Shown: positions 1 to 7,944 of the stretch, piece by piece | Layout of the letters: every line of letters starts with the position of its first letter | How positions within the stretch are numbered: position 1 is the stretch's first letter | Virus record (IMG/VR): IMGVR_UViG_3300030685_000038 | Coordinates: 1 to 46,665 of that record | Length of the DNA: 46,665 nucleotides | Direction: 5' to 3' (one strand) | Source: a virus | Notes under the pieces: model-generated | Told to the model about the DNA's origin: nothing | The model's database searches: none | The model's input: the letters and a program-made list of their open reading frames with translations, nothing else | Program-made: the position numbers and the translations under genes

Positions 1-1460
1 ACAGGATTCTGTTGCTCTGTAGTGGATGTGCTTACCTCCGAACCCCCAGGTTCTTTAGAGACCCCTTCCTTGATAGCCTTGTCCAAGGTTTCGGTAGCAT
101 ATCCAGCACGACGAAGGGTGTCACGGAACTCCCCCGTGGTAAGACCCTTACCTTGCCACACTGTCATCAAGGCCAAAAGATCTTGGGAACTCATCCTAGC
201 CATATCAAAATCAGTGCTTAATTCAAATTTAGCAACGTCGGTTTTTCCAGAGTAGAGGCTGCAAAATTCAAACGCAGCTTGGTAAGCTGCGGAAGTATTC
301 CTAGCGGCAGCGGCCAAGGTAGATACCTCGGTAACTTTATCATTACTCACTTCGGTAGCAGTTTTAGTGACAGTGGCCTCTTGGACCAAACGTGCCCCCA
401 AAGCAACCATCTGTAATTCCTTTTGATCCATCGCTTCCTTAGCCAGCATATTCGGAGATGCCTGTAAAAGGCCCGCCCTCCCCCCCGAAGGGAGCGGGAT
501 GCCCCCTCGGGAGCCTAGATAGATGCGGCCCTTAAAGATCGTATCCACCCAATTCTGATCTACACCAGACATCCAGGGGGTAGGTTGCCCGACCATATTG
601 ACACTTTCCTCATAATCGGCACTATTCCGAAAATGCGCGTAGTTCAAACGGCAAAGGTCATAGAGAGGCGGATCGTCAATATCCGAATCATTGTCATGAA
701 TACCAACAAAAGTAAATGGAATTTGCCGAAGGCGGTTTCCATCGGCATCCTGTGGATAAACCCAACCGCTTACATTCAATCCCTGATTGGACCGTCCATA
801 GGTATAAAGGCGGGCCATGTATTCGCCATTAGCACCCAAACGAAGTTCCCGGTAGCGATAGCCCATGTAAGCCGAATAGCCGTCATCGCTTATCACGCAT
901 CGTTCGCGAAGCATAATGAAACTGTAAATGATCTTCGCTTTTACCACTATTGTGCGCCAGTTCAAGATATCAGCAGCGTGGTAGCTTGTGATAGTGGGGC
1001 GAATATAGCCATCTGCGATATCGGCTACAGTAGCATCTCCAACCGGGGGATAATCTATCCACAATCCTGCACGACCCGTAGAGAGGACATCGCGCAGAAC
1101 TCGCTTTGCTTGCTGTTCCAAAGTGATCCCAGTACCCGAAGGATCTTTTTGGAGGTAATCCACAGTGGGCGGGAAATCCGAGACCGGTGGCTTGGAGAAC
1201 ACTTGCCCAACCATGCCATCAACAGTTCGAGCGGTCGCATTGTAAAGAACCGCTCGCATCACGTAATCCCGATACCGCTTTTCATTTTCAGATTCAGTAG
1301 GTTCCGTATTGGGTGGCGGAAGGTATTTCTTTCCACGGTAGCATCGCTCTTTTACCCGCCACTCGCCCTTTAGAATATCGTCAATCTCATCCCACTTGAA
1401 TTTGATAGCTGCGTAATCGGGATGCACCACCATAGCAGCAGAACCAGTACGATCTTGCAT
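1..1460 (-). CDS. Portal protein (DUF4055 family), C-terminus cut by window edge
   Basis: Portal proteins form the dodecameric ring at the capsid vertex through which DNA is packaged. Translating the minus strand from the ATG at 1460 gives an open frame with no stop to position 1 (486 codons). The N-terminal region has the pattern I associate with DUF4055 portals: an early HPDYAA stretch, a YLPPPNTE segment near residue 46, and RAVLYNATARTVDGMVGQ followed by FSKPP. The start codon immediately follows the TAA of the large terminase gene, as expected in a packaging operon. The C-terminal end is missing; about 486 residues is already close to the usual length, so only a short tail is probably lost. 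Assignment is from recalled family patterns, not a database search. Confidence 0.86.
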   Translation of the reverse strand, partial: MQDRTGSAAMVVHPDYAAIKFKWDEIDDILKGEWRVKERCYRGKKYLPPPNTEPTESENEKRYRDYVMRAVLYNATARTVDGMVGQVFSKPPVSDFPPTVDYLQKDPSGTGITLEQQAKRVLRDVLSTGRAGLWIDYPPVGDATVADIADGYIRPTITSYHAADILNWRTIVVKAKIIYSFIMLRERCVISDDGYSAYMGYRYRELRLGANGEYMARLYTYGRSNQGLNVSGWVYPQDADGNRLRQIPFTFVGIHDNDSDIDDPPLYDLCRLNYAHFRNSADYEESVNMVGQPTPWMSGVDQNWVDTIFKGRIYLGSRGGIPLPSGGRAGLLQASPNMLAKEAMDQKELQMVALGARLVQEATVTKTATEVSNDKVTEVSTLAAAARNTSAAYQAAFEFCSLYSGKTDVAKFELSTDFDMARMSSQDLLALMTVWQGKGLTTGEFRDTLRRAGYATETLDKAIKEGVSKEPGGSEVSTSTTEQQNP

Positions 1461-2963
1461 TTAATCACCTATCCCCGGAAAATGACAGCCAAAATTTCCA
1501 ACGTTACGGTAATTGGAGGATAGAACCTCATACCGACAATCATCGTACACGTGATCTTCGGATTCAGTATCGACATCGTCCATATCATCCTCATCCCTTG
1601 GGAGGGTCGGAAGTGTTTCTATCGCCGCTTTGCAATTCGACATGAAATAAATGCCAGGGCCTTCCCCAGTTTTCGCATTTTGGAGTCTTTGACGAATTAA
1701 CTCTAAACCCATTTTTCGGGAACCCTTCGCTTTATCAGATGGATTCCAATATACACCTTGAGTTTCCATAACATCGGCTATAGTTTTTGTTTCTCCGTCT
1801 CTAACATCTCGAATTTGATTGTCAGCAGGTCCGGCCAAAATAGAAGAACTAACCCAGTGCATGCTTTGTAAATGGTTATCCCACTTACGAATCTGTTTAG
1901 CCAATTCTAAAGGACCCATTCGGATACCTTTATTAGTTCCAATTTTCTCAGTACCATACAACTCAAAAATGCGAATCAAAGAACCGGCAACAGGGGTCCA
2001 TTTCTTCCCACCCGGAAGGGTTATTTCACATCCGTCAGTTTCAGCCCACCAGCCGATAGAGAATGGATGTGAAGAGCCCCAGTCCATAGATCGGTTAATC
2101 CTCCATGAAGAAGGGACCCGGAATCTCGGTAATAGATTCCAGTCTCCCCAAACATCATCTAGAGCACCCCCGGCAACAATATCCCAATCCCCATAGAGCC
2201 AAGCACGACGTTTATTCTTATCAGTGATCTTTTCCAAAGACGCGATGTATGCCGGGGAAAGGTATGGATTTTCTTTGTAGGAACCAAAGATATGCGCTCT
2301 GGTTTTCACAATATCTTCGCGTACTCCGGTTCTAGGATTATATACGTTTACAGTGGTTTTCATTATGACTCCGGGTGGTACCGGATCAATCCACTGGCGC
2401 TTTATCCAATTATGACCGCTTCCGAAAGGATTGGTAGTAGACAGAACTAGAAGGGGTATTTCATGCGGGCATTCTGGCGTAGGAAGAAAGGACGATCGAT
2501 TGCAAGAAAGCATTGCATCGTACAGGTCAGGGGAAGGGAATTTGCTTAACTCATTCCATCCGATGAATGGAAATTCCTGACCATGGTAATCCCAGTAATC
2601 TTGCAACCTTCTAATCCTACGAAACAACAATTCCTCGCCAGTGGGCCAAACCCACTTGTAGTCGGCTTTTGCTCCGTAGAATTTAGCATGGTCCCCAAAC
2701 TGTGGGAACCAGCGTTGAGATTTACTGACAAGGTCGTCGAGGTTTTTATAGCCACGATCAAAGATGACTCCTCGCCAAAATGGGCCAAATCCTTGCCCAA
2801 CATGACGACGAAATTTCATCAGTTGGGTATCAGTCTTTCCAGGCCCCCGAGTACCTTCGTAAAGAATCTCGTCAGCGGGGCAATTCAAAGTTAGTTCTTG
2901 GCTACCTTTGCAAGGCTTCCAAATAACCTTAGGTTTAATTGATTTCGGTTTAGTCCCGAACAT
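1461..2963 (-). CDS. terL: Terminase large subunit
   Basis: This is the motor ATPase and nuclease that packages phage DNA. The N-terminal ATPase has a Walker A-like motif GTRGPGKT near residues 37-44 and a Walker B region ending in FIGWNELSKF. The C-terminal half has SMDWGSSHPF, which fits the first acidic motif of the RNase H-like nuclease. Length (500 residues) is normal for the family. I chose the ATG at 2963; an in-frame GTG two codons upstream (2969) would add two residues. The gene overlaps the end of the small terminase gene by 14 bases and abuts the portal gene, a standard packaging order. No strong Shine-Dalgarno sequence precedes the start, suggesting translational coupling. Confidence 0.93.
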   Translation of the reverse strand: MFGTKPKSIKPKVIWKPCKGSQELTLNCPADEILYEGTRGPGKTDTQLMKFRRHVGQGFGPFWRGVIFDRGYKNLDDLVSKSQRWFPQFGDHAKFYGAKADYKWVWPTGEELLFRRIRRLQDYWDYHGQEFPFIGWNELSKFPSPDLYDAMLSCNRSSFLPTPECPHEIPLLVLSTTNPFGSGHNWIKRQWIDPVPPGVIMKTTVNVYNPRTGVREDIVKTRAHIFGSYKENPYLSPAYIASLEKITDKNKRRAWLYGDWDIVAGGALDDVWGDWNLLPRFRVPSSWRINRSMDWGSSHPFSIGWWAETDGCEITLPGGKKWTPVAGSLIRIFELYGTEKIGTNKGIRMGPLELAKQIRKWDNHLQSMHWVSSSILAGPADNQIRDVRDGETKTIADVMETQGVYWNPSDKAKGSRKMGLELIRQRLQNAKTGEGPGIYFMSNCKAAIETLPTLPRDEDDMDDVDTESEDHVYDDCRYEVLSSNYRNVGNFGCHFPGIGD

Positions 2964-3612
2964 CTGCACGTAGCTTTGCTTGCTGCTCTACCGCTTGCTT
3001 TTCCCACTCGTCCACCGTGGTAGATGCTGGGACTTCCATTACGCCACCGATATTGACGTTAACCTCCGGGCCTTCCGGTTTCGCTATTCCCAAAATCTTA
3101 GCCACTTGAGTCAATGCAGCAACTCTAGCGGAGTGAGAAGCCCCGATATCGGTCAAATGGGCTTCCCTCCAAAAAGCGGCAATCACTTCATCTTGGTTAA
3201 TATCAATCCGAGAAAGAAATTCGTGCTGACGTTCTTTGATAAGGCGCTGAACTGCCGGTTCAGCCATCAACCGGTTGGCAGCAGACCTTGCGCTGGCCCC
3301 AAGGAATCCACAACGCTTGGCAGCTTCGATAGGACGAAAGTCATACACATATTCTTGCGCAAATAATTCGCGCAAAGCCCTAGCGGAAGGGCTCATTCTT
3401 TCCAATTGTGCCCTTGATCCAAGGGTACGACAATCTACCCTTGGTGGTTCTACTGCCTCTTGCCCTTCTTCAATGGGGGGTTCTTGATGCGGGACCTCTT
3501 TCGCGCGATCCCTTTCAAACTCAATGGCGGCTTCCTGCACCTCTTTGGGTGCAGGAACTTGATTCATAACCGCTTGCCAAGGCAAAATAGTTTTAGGTTT
3601 GATGTCAGCCAT
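2950..3612 (-). CDS. terS: Terminase small subunit
   Basis: Small terminases recognise the packaging site on the DNA and load the large subunit. This 220-residue product has a charged, Pro/Glu-rich N-terminal third. A helical segment follows (FRPIEAAKRCGFLGASARS) that resembles the helix-turn-helix of Terminase_2-type proteins, then a helical central domain and a short C-terminal tail. Position directly upstream of the large terminase supports the call. I chose the ATG at 3612 (MADIKP); a TTG at 3648 would add twelve hydrophobic residues that look like untranslated leader. It is the first gene of the leftward late operon as seen in this window. Confidence 0.82.
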   Translation of the reverse strand: MADIKPKTILPWQAVMNQVPAPKEVQEAAIEFERDRAKEVPHQEPPIEEGQEAVEPPRVDCRTLGSRAQLERMSPSARALRELFAQEYVYDFRPIEAAKRCGFLGASARSAANRLMAEPAVQRLIKERQHEFLSRIDINQDEVIAAFWREAHLTDIGASHSARVAALTQVAKILGIAKPEGPEVNVNIGGVMEVPASTTVDEWEKQAVEQQAKLRADVRD

Positions 3613-3706
3613 AGCTAGAATATACAATGAATATCCGGAAATATGCAAATGATTTTGAAATACAATATAGAAGGTGCCCCCTAATTGATATTCGATTGGC
3701 TATTTT
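3613..3706. promoter_or_regulatory. Divergent intergenic region between packaging and lysis genes
   Basis: This 94-base AT-rich gap separates the leftward terminase genes from the rightward lysis cassette, so it should hold promoters for both directions. Rightward, TTGATA (3685-3690) lies ten bases before TATTTT (3701-3706), close to the spacing of the recurrent phage promoter motif described elsewhere in this window. I see no clear Shine-Dalgarno sequence for either flanking gene. Confidence 0.4.
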
Positions 3707-4012
3707 ATGGAAATGATCTCCGATGAAAAATTCCAGCAGCTTTGCACTACTGTAGAAGAGACCTCCAAAGGGGTTGCAGAACTCAAAGCGATTCTTACCG
3801 TTTCCACTCCAGATCACGGATGTATTTTAGATACAATTCGTAGTCAAAGCGAACAAATCAAAAAGTTGGCAGATGATAAATGGGTAACCTTGGTGGCAAA
3901 AACTTCGATCTCCTGTTTAGTAAAATATGGGTGGGCGGTTATTTTTCTGTTCTTAGCTAAGGGATTCCTGGTATCAGTAACGGCAGAAGCACTCAAACTT
4001 GCATCAAAATGA
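3707..4012 (+). CDS. Small membrane protein of the lysis cassette (possible holin or holin partner)
   Basis: The 101-residue product has a helical, probably coiled-coil N-terminal half. One strong hydrophobic segment near residues 68-92 (YGWAVIFLFLAKGFLVSV) follows, then a short Lys-containing tail. It sits just upstream of the endolysin, so a role in lysis timing or endolysin export is plausible. Similar coiled-coil plus single-membrane-segment proteins occur beside phage lysins, but I cannot assign a family. A second ATG at 3713 is possible. There is no Shine-Dalgarno sequence, so the transcript may be nearly leaderless. Confidence 0.6.
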   Translation: MEMISDEKFQQLCTTVEETSKGVAELKAILTVSTPDHGCILDTIRSQSEQIKKLADDKWVTLVAKTSISCLVKYGWAVIFLFLAKGFLVSVTAEALKLASK

Positions 4013-4019
4013 GGACGAA

Positions 4020-4577
4020 ATGAATCAAATTAGCACTGAGTTTCAGCACATCTTGGTGGGGCTGTTCCGGAGAGAAGGCGGATACTCCAATAAAAAGAAT
4101 GACCATGGGGGAGAAACCAACCTGGGAGTTACCGATCGGTTGGATGGCAAGATTGACGGTAAGATTGATGTCGATGGCGATGGAACAGGCGATGTTGCGG
4201 TAAAGGATCTCACTCAAGAACAAGCCGCACAAGTTTATGCTCGTGACTTTTGGAATCCAATTCGCGGAGGGCAATTGCCGCCCCCGCTTGACATGCTCAC
4301 CTTCGATGTTGCAGTCAATTCAGGGGTCAAAACAGCGATCAAAAATCTACAAAAGGCGCTTGGGGTTCTTGACGATGGTGATTTTGGAAATGATACCCTT
4401 ACAGCAGTAAAGACTTGCAATCTTGCGATGACAGTAAAGAAATTCCTATCGATTCGTGCAAATCACTACCGAGATATCGTCATCAAAGATCCCTCCCAAA
4501 AGGTGTTTCTCACAGGATGGCTGAATCGAGTGGCCATCCTGCAAACCCAAGCCGAAAAGGAGCTTCCGAATGTTTAA
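4020..4577 (+). CDS. Endolysin, GH108-type lysozyme with peptidoglycan-binding C-terminus
   Basis: This enzyme should cleave the glycan strands of peptidoglycan at lysis. The N-terminus has the GH108 signature FRREGGYSN with the putative catalytic Glu, followed by DHGGETNLGVT. The C-terminal half (from about DFWNPIRGGQLPP) matches the peptidoglycan-binding region usual in these lysozymes (DVAVNSG, LGVLDDGDFGNDTL). An insertion near residues 40-60 contains DVDGDGTGDV, which has the acidic spacing of an EF-hand-like calcium loop. The ATG at 4020 is preceded by a GAGG ribosome site overlapping the previous stop; an upstream ATG at 3999 would lack one. There is no signal peptide, so release depends on a holin. 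Confidence 0.85.
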   Translation: MNQISTEFQHILVGLFRREGGYSNKKNDHGGETNLGVTDRLDGKIDGKIDVDGDGTGDVAVKDLTQEQAAQVYARDFWNPIRGGQLPPPLDMLTFDVAVNSGVKTAIKNLQKALGVLDDGDFGNDTLTAVKTCNLAMTVKKFLSIRANHYRDIVIKDPSQKVFLTGWLNRVAILQTQAEKELPNV

Positions 4578-4815
4578 CGCAATTCGTACCATGCTTACCG
4601 CATCTGACAATAAGAGCCATGTGGCCATCAAGTGGGGGATTGCCGGCGGATCAGTGGCAATGATTGCACTGCAAGGTTATGCCATCTGCAAAGGACAATC
4701 CTTCTCCCCTGAATCCTTTGGCATCGGCCTTGGGGTTCTTTTGGGCGGCGGCGGTGCTGGAGTAGGACTTTCAGCCAAAGCAGAACCTACAAAGGCGGAT
4801 TCAGTAGAAAACTAA
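4570..4815 (+). CDS. Holin-like membrane protein
   Basis: This 81-residue protein overlaps the end of the endolysin gene. It has two hydrophobic segments, about residues 23-38 (WGIAGGSVAMIALQGYAI) and 51-67 (FGIGLGVLLGGGGAGVGL), and a charged C-terminus (KAEPTKADSVEN). Size, two membrane segments and position after the lysin fit a class II-type holin, which would permeabilise the inner membrane. The glycine run in the second segment is notable. No family-specific motif was recognised, so the holin call rests on topology and context. Confidence 0.68.
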   Translation: MFNAIRTMLTASDNKSHVAIKWGIAGGSVAMIALQGYAICKGQSFSPESFGIGLGVLLGGGGAGVGLSAKAEPTKADSVEN

Positions 4816-4825
4816 ATTCACCTTC

Positions 4826-4873
4826 CTTTCTGCGATCTTGAAAGTATATTAAAGATTCACCATTCGCAGAAAG
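4826..4873 (+). promoter_or_regulatory. Inverted repeat overlapping the ribosome site of the next gene
   Basis: A perfect 10-base inverted repeat, CTTTCTGCGA at 4826-4835 and TCGCAGAAAG at 4864-4873, encloses an AT-rich stretch containing TTGAAAGTATATT. The right arm overlaps the purine-rich AGAAAGGG that should serve as ribosome site for the GTG at 4881. The structure could be an operator around a promoter, or an RNA hairpin that hides the ribosome site. Confidence 0.5.
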
Positions 4874-4880
4874 GGCTGTT

Positions 4881-5306
4881 GTGAATAAATATCGTAAAGC
4901 AATTTTCGACATCGATGACGAGACTGCGTATAACAGTATGGAAATTGATGTCTACGAAGTGCTCGAAGCATTCCAGGTTCAATGCCCCGCAGTGCAGCAC
5001 GCTATCAAAAAGCTACTCTTTCCAGGCGCTCGTGGTAGCAAATCTGCAAGTCAAGATCTTGAAGAAGCACGCGCTTCTATCGATCGTGCTATCCAACTCG
5101 AAACTCGCCGCAACTGGCTGAAAGTTCAAAATGAAAAGCAAAATCCCACTTCTGATCGCACTGGCGATAGTGCTAGTATCCCTAGGGCTACTAATGCACC
5201 AGAGATTTTCGACGGCAAACACGTCACCCGCCCAATTGCCCCAATCCCCGCAAATCCGAGTGCAGTACGTCGTGGACAGTCTGCGCGTAAGAAGTCTGGC
5301 CGATAG
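4881..5306 (+). CDS. Hypothetical protein of the lysis cassette
   Basis: The product has 141 residues starting at GTG, preceded by AGAAAGGG. I do not recognise a family. The N-terminal half is acidic and helical (YEVLEAFQVQCPAVQHAIKK). The C-terminal third is low-complexity, proline- and arginine-rich, and ends in a basic RRGQSARKKSGR tail. It has no signal peptide or membrane segment. The last 176 bases overlap, in another frame, the membrane-anchored gene starting at 5131. That is an unusually deep overlap, and the biased C-terminal composition is what one expects when one frame is constrained by another. It is probably co-transcribed with the lysis genes; function unknown. Confidence 0.6.
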   Translation: MNKYRKAIFDIDDETAYNSMEIDVYEVLEAFQVQCPAVQHAIKKLLFPGARGSKSASQDLEEARASIDRAIQLETRRNWLKVQNEKQNPTSDRTGDSASIPRATNAPEIFDGKHVTRPIAPIPANPSAVRRGQSARKKSGR

Positions 5307-5664
5307 CCTTGGGAATCTCAAAGGCGATTCGTTACGTACTTTTTGGAAGCGGTATTGGCTGGCCCTCCCGTCTCCTGTGGCATACAAGGTGGTCAAGGAT
5401 AGCTTCGGTCGAGTGGATACGGTGGAAAGTAGCGATACTATCGTCGATACTTCGTTCGACCAAGCAGCACGAAACAGTATCTTGGTCTACGAGCAATGCA
5501 AGATATGTCTTGACTCCAACCGGTCGGAAGTTAAAGTTCTTCAAAAAGTCTACCTTTCCTGCGAAGACTCCCTACACCTTCCGCCCAAAATTCCGTGGAA
5601 AACAATCGGAATATCCACCGGAGCCGGATTAATAACCGGATACATCTTAGGTAAGATTTTCTAA
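5131..5664 (+). CDS. Membrane-anchored periplasmic protein, possible inner-membrane spanin
   Basis: This 177-residue protein begins MKSK followed by one strong hydrophobic segment (IPLLIALAIVLVSLGLLM, about residues 5-22), then a long polar region predicted to be periplasmic. A second weakly hydrophobic, glycine-rich segment lies near the C-terminus (GISTGAGLITGYILGKIF). A protein with an N-terminal membrane anchor at the end of a lysis cassette suggests an i-spanin, which links inner and outer membranes during lysis of Gram-negative hosts. I see no clear coiled coil and no embedded Rz1-type lipoprotein frame, so the role is inferred from topology and position. A terminator follows. Confidence 0.55.
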   Translation: MKSKIPLLIALAIVLVSLGLLMHQRFSTANTSPAQLPQSPQIRVQYVVDSLRVRSLADSLGNLKGDSLRTFWKRYWLALPSPVAYKVVKDSFGRVDTVESSDTIVDTSFDQAARNSILVYEQCKICLDSNRSEVKVLQKVYLSCEDSLHLPPKIPWKTIGISTGAGLITGYILGKIF

Positions 5665-5674
5665 TTCAAAAACG

Positions 5675-5710
5675 AAGCCCGATAGTAAATTATTTCTATC
5701 GGGCTTTTTC
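5675..5710 (+). terminator. Rho-independent terminator after lysis cassette
   Basis: An 11-base perfect stem (AAGCCCGATAG, 5675-5685, with CTATCGGGCTT, 5696-5706) has a 10-base loop and is followed by T residues. It lies just after the stop at 5664 and before the ribosome site of the ligase gene. Confidence 0.88.
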
Positions 5711-5727
5711 ATGTCGAAAGGAAATCA

Positions 5728-6723
5728 ATGAGAGTGATGTTAGCAACGCAAGCCGCCGATCTGGACTTCTCCGAAGGCCGGGAAAAGGGCTTAACTGCAT
5801 ATTGGGCCGAAATCGAAGCACTGCTCCAACGGGTAGGCCCTATGTATCTATCCACAAAATTAGATGGAGTACGAGGTGCAACCTCTTCTGGCAAGGTGAT
5901 GAGTCGCACTTGGAAACCCATTCGTAGTGACAAAATTCAAGAGGTCTTCGGATTTCATTTTCTTGACGGCCTAGATGGGGAATTCATCGCCAACGATGCC
6001 AACGATCCAAATGCCATGCAAGCAGCGACCAGCGCTACCTCAAAAAAAGACAGCGAGATCATTCCTACCTACCATATTTTCGACTATCACTTGGAACAGG
6101 ATCTACCGTTCAGCGAACGGTACGGCAAACTCCAAGCCTTCGATAGCTATCTAAAGAATCTACCTTCTACACCCGAGTACAATCTGATACGGAGTCATGT
6201 AAAGGTTATTCCACAGGTACTCGTTTCAAATGCAATGGAGGTCAAGCGCTATGTTGAGCGATTTATTGAAGAAGGTTACGAAGGCGGCATGTTGCGTTCT
6301 CCTGCCAGTCCTTACAAAACTGGACGGTCTACATTACGAGAGGCATACCTTCTGAAAGTGAAGATCTGGGAAGACGCCGAAGCCGAAGTGCTCTACGCTT
6401 ATGAGGCGATGCACAATACCAATGAAGCCGAATTTGACGAGCGCGGATACACCAAGCGAAGCAGTGCCAAAGCGGGAAAGGTCCCAGCGGGCTATCTTGG
6501 TGGATTTCACGTAAAGGATATCGCCACTGATGTCGAGTTTGATATTGGAATAGCTGTGAGAGGGGCTTGGAGCTTGGCCGATAGGAAGGCCCTTTGGAGC
6601 ACCGCCCCCTTGCTCATCGGAAAGATCCTGACCTATCGTCACTTCCCTACCGGGGTGGTATCGAAGCCCCGCTTCCCCAAATTTGTAGCATGGCGCGATG
6701 ATTCGGACCGAGGTGAAGCATGA
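5728..6723 (+). CDS. ATP-dependent DNA ligase
   Basis: The enzyme seals nicks in phage DNA during replication and recombination. The adenylation motif is STKLDGVRG, with the AMP-accepting Lys at about residue 44. Further motifs follow in order: LDGEFI, EGYEGGMLRSP and a LLKVKIW motif V. The C-terminal OB-fold region ends in SKPRFPKFVAWR, resembling T7-type ligases. At 331 residues it is a compact phage ligase. The ATG has an AAAGGA ribosome site. It heads a rightward operon with short overlaps (ATGA at its stop) leading to small proteins and ThyX. Confidence 0.9.
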   Translation: MRVMLATQAADLDFSEGREKGLTAYWAEIEALLQRVGPMYLSTKLDGVRGATSSGKVMSRTWKPIRSDKIQEVFGFHFLDGLDGEFIANDANDPNAMQAATSATSKKDSEIIPTYHIFDYHLEQDLPFSERYGKLQAFDSYLKNLPSTPEYNLIRSHVKVIPQVLVSNAMEVKRYVERFIEEGYEGGMLRSPASPYKTGRSTLREAYLLKVKIWEDAEAEVLYAYEAMHNTNEAEFDERGYTKRSSAKAGKVPAGYLGGFHVKDIATDVEFDIGIAVRGAWSLADRKALWSTAPLLIGKILTYRHFPTGVVSKPRFPKFVAWRDDSDRGEA

Positions 6724-6881
6724 AGGGTTTTCTAATTTTCATAGGAATCATCTTCGTGATTCTTGGCCCTCTTTTCCTCGGAGTTATTCCAATGCTCCTT
6801 GGTTTCATTCTCATTGCCATTGCTTGTTTAATCAATGAGCCACCAAAGCCACCAAGTCCACCATCGGGTACAGAGGGGTGA
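6720..6881 (+). CDS. Small membrane protein (53 residues)
   Basis: A short open frame starts at an ATG overlapping the ligase stop (ATGA). The translation is almost wholly hydrophobic for the first 38 residues (GFLIFIGIIFVILG, then GVIPMLLGFILIAIACLI), with a break that suggests two membrane passes. It ends in a proline-rich tail (NEPPKPPSPP). The tight coupling to the ligase stop and to the next ATG at 6885 supports real translation. Function unknown. Confidence 0.6.
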   Translation: MKGFLIFIGIIFVILGPLFLGVIPMLLGFILIAIACLINEPPKPPSPPSGTEG

Positions 6882-6884
6882 AGC

Positions 6885-7091
6885 ATGAGTAGCATCTTTA
6901 CTTGCGATTTAGAGCTAGGTCAGATAGTTTATCTTAAAACAGATCTAGAAGAGTTGCCAAGAATGATAACCGGCATTCAATTCTGTGCCGGAGGATCGGA
7001 GCAATATCAACTTAGTTGCGCCGGATGCTTCACTTGGCATTATAGTTGCGAAATTTCGGTCGAGAAATCTACAATGGAGGTAATAGCGTGA
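6885..7091 (+). CDS. Hypothetical small protein
   Basis: The 68-residue product contains a modest run of cysteines (CAGGS, CAGCF, YSCEIS). It may be a small beta-rich domain: the sequence LGQIVYLKTDLEELPRMITGI is typical of small proteins describing a binding or regulatory fold in phage genomes. I do not recognise a family. The gene starts three bases after the preceding stop and its own TGA overlaps the GTG start of thyX, so it is translationally coupled. Confidence 0.6.
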   Translation: MSSIFTCDLELGQIVYLKTDLEELPRMITGIQFCAGGSEQYQLSCAGCFTWHYSCEISVEKSTMEVIA

Positions 7092-7786
7092 AAATCATCA
7101 AACCAAAAGTGACCCTAGAGTGGATCACACCTAGAGCAGCTTACCGCGCAGAGACAGCCGGACGCACTTGTTATCGCACCGAAGGCAAAGCGGCATCAAA
7201 TGGATCTACCGCCAAGGCGTTCTTGAAGGCCCGACTTATCGGGGATAATCCTCATGAGTCAGTAATCGAACATGCAGTAGCATCTTTCCGGATCATCACC
7301 GACCGCGGCATCTCCCACGAACTTGTGCGTCATCGCCTAGCTTCCTTCTCACAGGAATCTACTCGTTATTGCAATTACAGCAATAATCGCTTCGGTGGGA
7401 GCCTTCAATTTCTTCGCCCGGCCAATCTCCCTCCGGAGCTAGGCCCGGCCTGGGAGCGGGCCGTGAAGGCTTCGGAAATCGCCTATCTGAGCCTTCTAGC
7501 GGGAGGGGCCAAGCCGCAAGATGCCCGATCGATCCTTCCAAACTGCTTGAAGACCGAACTGGTGATGACTTGCAATATGCGCGAGTGGCGGCACTTCCTC
7601 AAGCTCCGACTGGCCGAAGGCGCACATCCCGATATGCGAATCATCGCTCATAAGATTGCCACAATCCTTGTGGACAAAGCCCCCGAGTTCTTTCCCGAGC
7701 CGATCTACTGGTGCTTCGGAAAGCCGGTTGCCAAGGAAGTGGTAAAGAAATACCTTGCTAACTACGGCAAGCTGGAAGAACTATGA
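7088..7786 (+). CDS. thyX: Flavin-dependent thymidylate synthase
   Basis: ThyX makes dTMP from dUMP using methylenetetrahydrofolate, FAD and NADPH. The diagnostic ThyX signature is present as RHRLASFSQESTRY. Upstream is SVIEHAVASFRI, and later LPNCLKTELVMTCNMREWRHFLKLR, which fits the dUMP-binding part. I chose the GTG at 7088, overlapping the preceding stop as GTGA with a GGAGG ribosome site seven bases upstream. The longer frame from 7046 adds residues not expected in the family. At 232 residues it is full length. A phage copy would support dTMP supply during infection. Confidence 0.94.
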   Translation: MKIIKPKVTLEWITPRAAYRAETAGRTCYRTEGKAASNGSTAKAFLKARLIGDNPHESVIEHAVASFRIITDRGISHELVRHRLASFSQESTRYCNYSNNRFGGSLQFLRPANLPPELGPAWERAVKASEIAYLSLLAGGAKPQDARSILPNCLKTELVMTCNMREWRHFLKLRLAEGAHPDMRIIAHKIATILVDKAPEFFPEPIYWCFGKPVAKEVVKKYLANYGKLEEL

Positions 7787-7944
7787 ACGGCAGTATCGGG
7801 ACTCCAATGCCGCCTCCCGAGTCGTTCGCTTCCTACGAGGAAGCGAATCATCTAGCCCAGATCCATCCGACCCATTGGAAGGTTACCTATTCCTTCAAGA
7901 AGCACGCGTATGTATTAAAAGAAAGGAATCCTAGTGCCAACTGA
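7783..7944 (+). CDS. Hypothetical small protein (53 residues)
   Basis: This short frame starts at an ATG overlapping the thyX stop and ends in TGA at 7942-7944. The translation begins MNGSIGTPMPPPESF, continues with polar, mostly helical sequence (SYEEANHLAQIHPTHWK), and has no membrane segment. Coupling at both ends supports it as a gene: an ATGA at the start and an overlap with the GTG at 7934. I do not recognise a family. Confidence 0.5.
   Translation: MNGSIGTPMPPPESFASYEEANHLAQIHPTHWKVTYSFKKHAYVLKERNPSAN

Noticed and set aside
585-1373. 262-codon plus-strand frame
   Set aside because: Lies wholly antisense to the portal gene, has no family-like motifs, and the portal frame is far better supported.
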